This document shows positions 24,788 through 34,637 of a stretch of 64,000 nt of DNA, one piece after another (the stretch's first letter is position 1; each line of letters starts with the position of its first letter). The DNA comes from Paralvinella palmiformis. Taxonomy: Eukaryota; Annelida; Polychaeta; Terebellida; Alvinellidae. The notes under the pieces were generated by a model. The model made no database searches. It saw nothing but the letters and a program-made list of their open reading frames with translations, and had not been told where the DNA came from. The stretch covers positions 109,501 through 173,500 of the forward strand of contig JAODUP010000721.1 in the NCBI GenBank assembly GCA_025642065.1. Direction: 5' to 3'. The translations under genes were made by a program, and so were the position numbers.

Positions 24788-27655
24788 CAGAGATGGAGTA
24801 CTCATACTTGTAGGAATTGTACTCGTACTTTCTGAGTAATCATACTCACGGTTACTTTTCACGATTACTTTTTTCAGACAAAAAGTGACAACCAAATGTA
24901 TTAGACAGATAGATATGGAAAAATGTAATATTAATTGAGCTAATAATTTTCCATTACTGTTGAGCATTTCAGTTAAGTAAATATTCAGATTTCCAAAATT
25001 AATTTAATATCTTCTCTCCCCAGAGAAGCCACATCACTGATGCCAAATTTGAAGCCTTGATGTTCATCAAGTGCAATAAAAATTTCATTTGATTACAAAA
25101 AAACAAACTTTAGTGTTATATTCCACCAATATATCTTATTTCTTGATTGGCAGACTAGATCATTAGTCATACAATACTGATTTATTGAATAATTTATATC
25201 CTGCTGGTTCGACACTCAATATAATATACATGTACACTTGTATCAATTAAAATATTGCAATGTTTCTGTAAGTAAAATTTTTACATTTTGATTACTTCAT
25301 TGACATTATTGAATATCAAACCACCACTAAATTTACACCAATTATAAAATTTGTATTCTATCTGTGGCAACATGATGCCTTTAATTTGTAGTATCATGAT
25401 ATATGGACACTGAGTGTTAATCCAGTATTAAATTATTAATTCATTCAAAGTTGTCTGACTTATGAATAATAATAACACCTAGTGGATAGCAGTAATCAGT
25501 TAGAACACTTGATAGTGACACAGCAACATAAAAAGAATGACACCTGGGGATTCTATGAAGGTCACCTTTACAGTAAAAACAAGATATTCATTAAAGTAAT
25601 CAAGCTTCATTTCTAACGTAATCGTACTCATACTCGAGTACATTCTAAAGTAATCATACTCAAGTATATTTGTTTTCTGAGTACTTGTACTCATTCATCT
25701 TCAAAGTAATTGTACTCAAACTTGATTACATTGTAATCACTCCATCTCTGGTGTGTGTGTGTGTAATAAAATTAAAGAATCCATTGAATTATTTAAACAT
25801 ACAATACGCTCCACTAAAATTGTTGTAAACTCTGGCCAGCCATCTGTATACACATCTACATACATTTTCCCCAGCAGTGAGAGCTCAATGGACCAAACAA
25901 TCTGTAAACGAAATAATGATGTTGTTAGTTAATTGATATTTCCTTACATTTTATAACAGTTTTGAACAAGAAAATAATGAATATAGCATCATTTGAGAAT
26001 TGAGATTACACAAAGCATATGCTAATTAACAACCCTCTATATAGGCCTGTATAATTAGTGTACTTGATCCTGATAAGTGACAGACTGAATAAGTTTGACA
26101 CATCCCAGATAGCATGCCACATGTGGCCCACCAGCGCTTTGTCCAAGAAATCTAGCCACTGATAGCAAACCACTGGTGTGCTACCAGTGGTTAATTTTTG
26201 GCAAGATTGATCAAATTGTATTGCAAAACACATAAATCAAAACAAATTTGAACTAATAATACATTCGCATCCAAATATTTAATTTCTTTATAACAGTTCT
26301 CTAATTTATCTACAGCTCATCAGGGATGTCACTGTCACTCTGTAACTCATCTGCAAGATTTTGCATATCCGGCACCACTGAAAATATAAAATTAAGTTAT
26401 TTTTCAGCATTTTAATGAGATTATCATAAAAAAAACTATAATGAATAAGAATACAATGTAAACATTTTTACCGGATAGCTACAAGTATAAATTATCCAAT
26501 ATTTTCAATTTCCAGGACATCTTATTTATTGTACGCTCACACACAACACGCATCCCATCAGCTATTTTATATATTCTATCACCACAAGCTATGGATTGAA
26601 AATTACACATACAAAATAACAAATTCAGGGATTTCACAATCAACAGATCAACAGCTACAAATGTAGATCTAAACAGTGTTATGCATGTTGTAATACCTTT
26701 AATGATATTAATTAATGCAATAAAGTATACTCACTTGAATCACAGTTGATATATTAGTTCCAAACTGGATAAAACATTTATATATTCAATGAGAAATAAT
26801 CCAAAAAATGCGTGCTATTCTGCAGTATAGTCTATAGAGATCTATGTCAAATCAGCATCAGGGAACGCATATCCAGTGCAATGATAGGCTTACAAATGCT
26901 GGAGCGGTTGATGTTCACACGGGCCTGACTGGCTGGCACTGTTGAATCCAGAATTTTATGACCTGAGATAGTACAGAGTGTTGGATTATTTATTGGACTA
27001 GATCTGGTTATTGCCACTGTAGAACCAGAAGTTGGCCAGTGGTGGCTAGCCTCTGTCACCCGTGCCACATGTTGCCACCAGTGGCCCACCTTAGGCTGGC
27101 TATCTGGGATGGTTATTAAAAACCAAATTGAGATGTGGTATATTCCAACTGAATGGAGAACTTGGCCACTTTAATCAAACCAGATTGGAAGATAGATTGT
27201 GTAAAATTTGTGAGGAAGGTTTTGTTGAGGATGACATTCATTTTGTGTGTGTATGCTCAAAATATCCAACAGAAAGAGAAAACTTCTACCTGAAAATTTC
27301 AAATAAATATCTAAATTTCAAACACATTTGATAAATTTATATATATTATGAAGAATGCCAATCATCATTTTAACAATTTTGTAAATGTTATATGGAACAA
27401 GAGAAGCTCTATTTTTATACAAATGAAATACAGGTAGCACTTATATTCTCAAGCTCAAATATATGTAACTGACCAATAAGCCTGTAAGCCTGGCTTAATG
27501 GTGTATGTTATTATCTACTTGTTTTGTTATCATGATGCTCTCTGTATGCACTTGTCTAGGACACTGACTGGCCTAATTGTGCTGATATTAAAAGATATTT
27601 GACTTGACTTGTAATAAAACCTAAATAATGAAATATGCCTTGGATAAAATTATAG

Positions 27656-27705
<50 letters not shown>

Positions 27706-27965
27706 TGTGTGTGTGTGTGTGTTTTGTTAAGCGGGGCGAATTTACCAAGATCGGGACGAATATATCAGTGACGAATTCCCTATAGTATAGGGGGAACTCC
27801 ATGATATGATGATAATTAAATATGTAGATCTGCCTTAATGGAAATATATTTCATATTACAAAATATGTCACAACTTACGTGGTATGTTTTGTGTCCGTAT
27901 AAGGCCAACCTTTTTATCAGTTCGGAAAAATATTTACTAGACAGTGGTTTCGTCCGTAATGCCAT
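21443..27965 (-). CDS. GLYAT-like N-acyltransferase, complete five-exon gene (289 aa)
   Basis: Exons (minus): 27965-27879, 25901-25803, 22791-22647, 22554-22434, 21860-21443. Lengths 87, 99, 145, 121 and 418 give phases 0, 0, 1 and 2 and a single 289-residue frame; human GLYAT is 296 residues. The N-terminal half (exons 1-4) resembles the glycine N-acyltransferase N domain: [30 protein letters not shown]. The last exon is a GNAT-fold acyl-CoA domain with LVGWLLQPTLGAFGMLHV, the pyrophosphate-binding R-R-H-G-L-G loop, and LIQMSNKQSVELHEKCGY. Family members conjugate an acyl group from acyl-CoA to an amino acid; the substrate here is unknown. Splice sites are good except the exon 3 donor (gttagg), where gttact at 22682 is an in-phase alternative that would shorten the protein by 12 residues. 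Introns 1 and 2 carry transposons. An in-frame ATG at 21904 lies in intron and is not the start. Confidence 0.88.
23565..24697. mobile_element. pogo/Tc1-mariner-type non-autonomous element P1
   Basis: Terminal inverted repeats of about 25 bases at 23565-23589 and 24673-24697 match at 21 of 25 positions, with core ACTCG.GTATAAG. A TA dinucleotide flanks each end (23563-23564 and 24698-24699), the target duplication of the Tc1/mariner/pogo superfamily. The interior has no transposase. The right half contains a three-copy tandem repeat (separate entry). An inverted, decayed relative at 53464-54765 keeps a transposase tail. It lies in intron 2 of the GLYAT-like gene. Confidence 0.8.
24121..24592. 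repeat. Three-copy tandem repeat of about 135-175 bp units with internal microsatellites
   Basis: Units begin at about 24121, 24257 and 24432. Each starts CAAGC..GTTTGGT.TGACAAG, then TTTGTTTATTTATATTAGTT, then CAAAGCCAAATC, followed by variable GT and CT runs, and ends TGTCGCTGCC.GTGA. Unit length varies because the microsatellites differ. It lies inside element P1. Confidence 0.88.
24743..24787. repeat. TA/TG compound microsatellite
   Basis: TA run passing into a TG run that abuts the left end of the hAT-like element at 24788. A further GT run resumes at 25751 on its other side. Confidence 0.9.
24788..25750. mobile_element. Non-autonomous hAT-like element, 963 bp
   Basis: The ends are a perfect 12-base inverted repeat: CAGAGATGGAGT at 24788-24799 and ACTCCATCTCTG at 25739-25750. 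CAGAG-type termini with subterminal GTACTC/GAGTAC motifs are typical of a widespread hAT group. Both flanks are GTGTGTGT, consistent with an 8-base duplication, although the flanking microsatellite makes that ambiguous. No transposase is visible. It sits in intron 2 of the GLYAT-like gene, 90 bases from element P1. Confidence 0.82.
26101..27111. mobile_element. Foldback-like DNA element of about 1 kb
   Basis: Perfect 13-base terminal inverted repeat CATCCCAGATAGC at 26101-26113, with its complement at 27099-27111. Subterminal sequence is also inverted and palindromic (CCACATGTGG, GTGGGCCA). 26168-26192 is a perfect 10-base stem with a 5-base loop (AACCACTGGT). No clear target duplication and no intact transposase were found. 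The open frame at 27089-26847 (minus) is inside it and looks like repeat translation. It lies in intron 1 of the GLYAT-like gene. Confidence 0.65.
27112..27625 (+). mobile_element. LINE 3' fragment (RT C-terminal zinc-knuckle-like tail)
   Basis: 27128-27331 encodes LEDRLCKICEEGFVEDDIHF followed by CSKYPTERENFY. The C-x2-C ... H ... C pattern is typical of the C-terminal end of non-LTR retrotransposon polyproteins. The sequence then runs into an untranslated part ending in TTGACTTGACTTG. Everything upstream is missing. It lies in intron 1 of the GLYAT-like gene, next to the foldback element. Confidence 0.6.
27661..27722. repeat. TA/GT microsatellite
   Basis: TA run followed by a short GT run, about 150 bases downstream (in gene sense) of exon 1 of the GLYAT-like gene. 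Confidence 0.93.
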
Positions 27966-28639
27966 AATATTTTGTGGATTCCACCCAGTCACACCAAATC
28001 AGCGAATGACCTTCACCTTCACAGCACCTTGGATATACTGTGGTTGATACAGATAATACAATCAAATACAGTTATGCTATGTATTTGTTATTGTTAAACC
28101 CGTAAAAATTACAATTATTGTTTACTCTAAGCATCACATACCTTACACTCTTCCTGTTATATATATTACAGCAATACGGCGGTTGGATGTTGGATAGCAT
28201 TTTGAGTCGTTTCATACCTAGGCGATTTCGTATCAGTACAACTTCGTGCTAAGACTGGCGACTCAATTCACATAGAGAAGTCGCGCCAAAGTACTGCTGA
28301 TTACATTTTGGGGTACTTTTATTAAGCTATATTACATTATACTATCTTTGACTTTCTTATTATATATTTTATGGTATTGTATTTACACTTTCTTATATCT
28401 AAATGGCTAGTCCATCCTAATTAGAGATTCGTCACGAACTATAACCAGATAACATCAAGATGACTACAAGTACTAGGTCACCCAGTAGACCTGTGTAAAA
28501 TGAACATTAATTAGTTACGGTAACGGCTGGATACAAGTCATAGAATACACATCGCAGATCACCGAGTCGACAACGCTGGCTTACCACAATAAACCACTTG
28601 CTATATAAGAATAATTAAGTCAGAAAATATTTTCTTAAA
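27966..28639. promoter_or_regulatory. Upstream region of the GLYAT-like gene; no defined elements
   Basis: This stretch lies immediately 5' of the start codon at 27965 and ends where LINE copy E begins. It should hold the promoter and any 5' untranslated sequence. I see no TATA box or other motif I can defend. Confidence 0.3.
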
Positions 28640-31560
28640 CTCTTATGTTATATAACAAGCGTTTAGAACTCTCTGCACTAATTCATGAACACAGCCCAGA
28701 TGTGATAGGAATAACAGAAATTTTGACCAAAAACCGAGACATGGATCCTGAAACACAGGAATTCCACATAGATGGCTATGATCATCGCACAAACCCAGAA
28801 GGAAGGCACAAGAGGGGAGTGATCCTGTATACCAAGCCCCACTTCAATGCAACCATCAGCCATATATCAGGAGAGGAAAAATTTGAAGAATCCCTATGGT
28901 GTGAGCTGAAACTGAAGGGAGTAGACAACCTGTTGATTGGTGTGGTATATAGATCACCTCATTGCAACAGAGACAATCATGATCACCTGAGATCGTTAAT
29001 GCAAAATGCCACTAAAGTAAATACAAGCCACATTCTGATAATGGGAGATTTTAACTATGGTGAAATTAACTGGAAAAATGGAACCTCACCTAACGCCCTA
29101 ACAAAGCCAGCCACAGCATTTGTGGAAACACCCAGGGACCTTTACCTTCACCAGCATATCACAGACCCAACACACTACAGAGCTGACCAACACCCAAATA
29201 CACTAGATCTGGTAATCACAAATGAAGAAGGCATGGTTGACAACTTGGCCCTAAATGTACCTGTAGGAAAAAACTATCATTTATGTATTACTTTTGATTT
29301 TATGTGTTACACCGAGATGCCAGCCAAGAAAACACCAAAATTTCAATACCACAAGGGCGATTATGTCACTATAAGGCAAGAGGCACAGACAATGTCTTGG
29401 ACCGCTGAGGGTGAGTCCAGTATTGAAGAAAAGTGGCACCAGTTCATGAACAACATAAAGCATCTGATCGATAAACACATTCCCAAATCAAAATCACATA
29501 TCCAAAATGAGAAAAAACGACCAATCTACATGACAGCAAAGGCTAGAGAGAAGGTCAGATTGAAGAAAGCTGCTTTTTCCACCTGGCGATGCACCAAAAG
29601 TGGACAAGATTATAAGCAATATGCCAAAGCGAGAAATCAGGCAAAATTGGAGTGTTGTAAGGCACACAAATAGTTTGAGAAGAAACTAGCAAAAGAGTGC
29701 AGGAAAAACCCAAAGGCCTTCTATAAATACGCACAATCTAAACTTAATACAAGAACCTGCATTGCACACTTAACCAAAGAAGATGGTAGTCTCACTACAA
29801 CAGACAAGCAGAAAGCGGATGTATTAAACAATTTTTTCTCTTCTGTATTCACAAGAGAAGATAGAAACAACATGTCAAATACATTCACAAGCCGTACAGA
29901 CAGTGAATTGATGGACATAACATTTACACCAGGAGATGTAGCAAAGAAGATATCCAAGATGAATCCAAACAAATCCCCAGGACCCGATGGAGCTGCACCC
30001 AGAGTATTAAAGGAACTACAGGAAATCATAGCCGAACCACTATACCTGATTTTTAGACAGTCTGTTGACCTGGGGAAAATACCAGTTGGCTGGAAGATGG
30101 GGCTGGTGTCTCCCATTTTCAAGAAAGGTAACAGACACCAAGCCAAACATTACAGACCAGTAAGCCTAACATCAATCATCTGTAAGACTCTAGAGTCGAT
30201 TATCAGGGACCATATCATGCATCATATGGTTGAAAACCAACTGCTCACAAAATGCCAACATGGCTTCATCAAAGGTCGCTCCTGTGTCACTCAACTGTTG
30301 GCAGTCCTGGACAAATGGACAGAAGCACTGGATATGGGAAATAATATAGATGCTGTATATCTTGATTTTGCGAAAGCATTTGACTCTGTTCCGCATCAGC
30401 GACTCCTGATGGAAATCAAAGGATATGGCATATCGGGTAAAATATGGAAATGGATAGAGGACTTTTTATTGCAGAGGAACCAGCAAGTAGTGGTCAATGG
30501 CGTGAAGTCACTGGTAGCGCTTGTTCTAAGTGGCATCCCTCAAGGGAGTGTGTTGGGGCCATTGCTGTTTATCTGTTTCATTAACGACATGCCAGAGGTG
30601 GTCCACTCAAGCATACAGATGTTTGCTGATGACACAAATATTTTTAGAACAGAGAACAACCCAGAACAAGCTCATCTACTACAAGAAGACTTGGATGCCC
30701 TCGAAGAATCGTCTAACGTATGGCAACTGAGGTTTAATGCGGAAAATGTAAAGTTATGCATCTTGGTAGAAGAAATAAACGCATAGAGTATCACATGCAC
30801 AAAGAGGGAGCTCAGGTTAACTTAGAGACCACAGAACTGGAAAAGGATCTTGGTGTTTATGTTGACACCAAGTTAACATTCAGTATGCATTGTGAAAAAA
30901 GGTAAATATGGCGAACAAACTATTAGGTCTGATCAGAAGATCATATGTGTACCTTGATAATGCGACAGTAAAAACCTTGTACACCTCTCTTGTTAGGCCA
31001 CATCTCGAATATGGAAACACTGCCTGGTGCCCAGTATTCAGAAAAGACTGTGAACTGTTGGAGAATGCCCAACGTCGAGCAACAAAACTAGCCCCGGCAT
31101 TGAGGGACCTGTCCTATGTTGATAGAATTAATGCCCTATATCTACCCAGCCTCTACTATAGACGAGCTAGAGGTGACATAATAGAGACATATAAACACAT
31201 GTCTGGAATCTACGCAGTAGATGCTGAGTACACCAAACCAGATAAATCACTCACTAGGGGTCACAGTTTCAAATTAAAGAAAGAAAGGTCAATGAAAAAT
31301 ATCAGGCAACAATACTACAGCAACAGGATACTAAACTCATGGAATATGCCGCCTGCTGAAGTGATTAGTGCACCCTCAGTAAATGCCTTTAAAAACAGAC
31401 TGGATAGTCACTGGCGGCAGTATAGATATAGCCAACACTCGGTACATGATGCATATAATGTAAACAAGTCTAATTTAGAAAGGCCCTGACCTGATATAGG
31501 CTATGTAGCCTAACCAAAATCAGAAGCGGATGATTGATTGATTGTTTGATTGATTGATAT
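28640..31560 (+). mobile_element. LINE copy E, CR1/L2-like, nearly complete ORF2 with three lesions
   Basis: 28645-29673 encodes most of an AP endonuclease (PDVIGITEILTKNRDMD, GVVYRSPHCNRDNHD, MGDFNYGEINW, HPNTLDLVITNEEGMVDN) and a linker, ending at an in-frame TAG (29671-29673). The same frame continues through 29872-30786 with the reverse transcriptase: [64 protein letters not shown], and catalytic F-A-D-D at 30622-30633. A frameshift near 30741 and another near 30900 lead into the C-terminal part, 30908-31489 (YTSLVRPHLEYGNTAWCPVF). It ends with a GATT-rich repeat tail near 31530-31560, as in CR1/L2 elements. The start falls inside the endonuclease, so it is 5'-truncated. Reading frames are otherwise well kept, so insertion is relatively recent compared with copies A-D. 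Confidence 0.92.
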
Positions 31561-33327
31561 CTGTTTTTGAAAATAATTATTTTAATTTCGCAAATATATC
31601 AGATCACTTAAAATGGTATTGAGTAATCTGTTTACATTAATTAAATACATTTTATCCATCAATTTTTTTGGGGGTTTATAAAAACTTTTGATATAAATTG
31701 GAAGTCATTATATTCACCCGGCTGTCAGTGAAGATTGTGTCTCCTGCCCACCTGGCAAAGATTCGGCTCCCCAGTGAAGATTTTGCCTCTTGAGCACCCG
31801 GCCAAGATCGCCGGCAGTCTTTTGGCTAAAAAACATGGCGGCCAGGAGCACTGTGGTCGAGGAGCTGTCGGTCGGCCAGAAATTTACTACCTCGATTTTG
31901 AGGCCTATCTTGCCAAATTTGAGGCGTCTGCTTACACTATAAGTTCACCAAAGATGACTGTCGAACCATCGCAGTTACTAATAAACGTGTAGACACAGGA
32001 CAGGCGCCATTCGGAGAAGATCTGAGAACTTACCCGGCGGCATAATGGCGCTAGTCGTGCATAGGCGTAGTGTGACTTACTGGCTACTTTTGAGAGAACT
32101 GCATACTTGGTATTTTCTGTTCGCTACGGTATTTAACCTATTTAAGGGGCAAATCATTATAAACCAAACCTAGTGTATCGACATGAACTCGGCCATTCAT
32201 TCTGCGATGACACAGCTGGGCTTGCTGGCCACCGAGTGAAGATTTATGTCGTTGCGCACCCGGCAATGCCGAATGAACAAGAACAACAATTAGCGTTGTA
32301 TACCCAGCTGCCGGGTAAGCAGTCGCCGATACTTCCCTTCGGGGTCCTCCTTCCCGGTGAATAAAACTGGACCTATCAATTATGAAGATAAAATAAAAGC
32401 AGTGTAAAATAATTAGAATTGTGATGATTTTAACCCTGATGTTTTTATTATCGGATGCAAAACATTATACTATGAAGACCTGCATTTTAAAGGGACATAT
32501 ATCTACTATATATTATTATCTCAGAGCGAATTAAGAAACAGCTTTTTAATTTTGTATTAAAATACACTTAATTTCAGCACCATTAATATGTATAATCACC
32601 CCTACCTATAGGTTCCAGATATATGCCAGAAATCTCTAATATCGGGGGTTCATATATTGACATTACATTGTTCCAAGGATGTTTAATGCCACTTCGTATC
32701 CATCACAGAAGAAAACTAGCTATTATCTAAGTTTGTTTACTCGGCCTAAAACAAGCCTGTTTCTATGGGAGTAAGTTTGAAATCTACCCCCCCACACACA
32801 CACACACACATGTTATATACACATATACAATATTCTCGACATAAATGTATTATCCCCAAACCAGAATTTATCGTTTATAAATGTTTAATTGTCTTTCAAC
32901 CAATACAATTTTTTGTTGTTGTACTCGTCAGGATAATCGTGATCTCTACTTTACTCTTAATATTTCCTCAGTAATCTGGATTATTCATATGGATGTGAGT
33001 GGGCTGTTTGAATAACGCTAATATAAAGGCATAATCTTACCCCCTGGAAATAATCTTAGCCACGTACGTACGATAACAATATAAAACATACCGATATTCT
33101 TTTTCCGGGAAGATTATATCAGTATAGTTGTATCTTCCCGATGTAGATATATATATATATCTTTTAAAATCCACATAGTTAATTATGATCAATCAGTTAG
33201 TGAAATATAATTAATGTTAATGACTGTTGATGAAGATATTTGCATATATAAGATAGACATATTACTAGATATAGTGTCAATCACTAGTATTTAGATAAGT
33301 ATATTTATATTAGATACGTGTACATTA

Positions 33328-33403
<76 letters not shown>

Positions 33404-34115
33404 TATATATATATAGTTATAGTTATAATCAATATCAAAGAGATCAGTACACAAATATCAATTTATTGCTCATTTGAGACTTAAATATTAATTTAGATTG
33501 TTTCATATTGTGGAATATGCCCTAAACCAGATCAAAATGCAGATTGTGATAGTCAACTTCAACTTGATCTTTGAATGTGACATTTTTTATATGAGGTATA
33601 TATACCGTGTGACTGACTATAAGATCAGTCAATATTGTACTGTAGCTCAGTTTGGTTGTGCCATTGTGACAGCTCTTCATGTACAGTCTAGATTTTGCAT
33701 TACCGTACTGAGTTTGAATATTTGTATTTAAAGTATTTTAATTGTTTTTATGCAACTTTGTTCATTTGTTTTTGTATTTTAAATGTCGTAACAGCATAAT
33801 CTTTCCAACTAAGAACTTTTAAAGTAGCACACACACACACACACGCACACAACAAATGGTGGATTGATCTTAGTTCAAGGACGACACCCACAGACGAAGA
33901 GGACAAGGTAATAACATGGGTAACATACTAGAGATGCGCTCAGGTTTTGATGTTTAAATACAAAATATACATCGTGGAAACATACTGAACTTCATGCAGT
34001 ATGTTTATACGATGTACATTAACCGAACTGTTGTAAAAAGCACACAATAAAAACAGGATTTTGACTAGAAATGTGTAATTACTTAATTTTATTGTGGTCG
34101 TTTACTATACTGTGT
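31561..34115. other. Intergenic region: short minisatellite and TA microsatellite, no gene
   Basis: 31728-31819 is two tandem copies of a 46-base unit beginning CAGTGAAGATT and ending near CCGGC; a third partial copy is at about 32234. The patch to 32370 is GC-richer than its surroundings. 33333-33414 is a long TA run with a TTATATA interruption. Short CA runs occur near 32795 and 33830. Open frames at 31735-31992 and 33498-33731 are not recognisable proteins. Confidence 0.5.
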
Positions 34116-34132
34116 TATGGTAATATAACAGA

Positions 34133-34246
34133 TGATGATGATGATGATTGGTATTTTACGTCACCTTTTGTGCACAGGGTACGCTAAATGGGACGAGAGA
34201 CCTCCAAAGGTAATGAAGCGAAGTAAAAGATGAAACACCCTTTAGA
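34133..34246 (-). mobile_element. SINE family 1, 5'-truncated copy with 17-bp target-site duplication
   Basis: Minus-strand copy of the 3' two-thirds of the SINE at 16292-16484, ending in an ATC tail at 34133-34147; the tRNA head is missing. It is flanked by perfect 17-base direct repeats, TATGGTAATATAACAGA, at 34116-34132 and 34247-34263. It lies about 390 bases downstream of the stop codon of the IgGFc-domain gene. Confidence 0.9.
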
Positions 34247-34547
34247 TATGGTAATATAACAGAACAAAAGAGAAGCAAGCTATTATATATGTAAGTAATT
34301 GAAGATGTGAAAAGTTCTGAATTTAGGTTTGAAATAACACTGATTATCTAAAATTTGGAATTTCTTATACAATCAGAACCTTGATTTCATAATTTATATC
34401 GTTAAAAAAAATCACAGCAGTCTTTAATTCTCATAAATATTAAAATCAGATTTATCTACATGACAATTATTTCAAGACAACTGTTTTGTAAGATAACATT
34501 GTAATTTAAAGATTATAATGATATGTTAACAGCCAACGGTGATCCAA

Positions 34548-34549
<2 letters not shown>

Positions 34550-34581
<32 letters not shown>
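34550..34581. repeat. TA microsatellite
   Basis: TA run of about 32 bases within the probable 3' untranslated region of the IgGFc-domain gene. Confidence 0.9.
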
Positions 34582-34585
<4 letters not shown>

Positions 34586-34637
34586 ACTCGTTCCTACATA
34601 TGAACCTATATAGCTAACTGGATAGTTTCAGTTGTAT

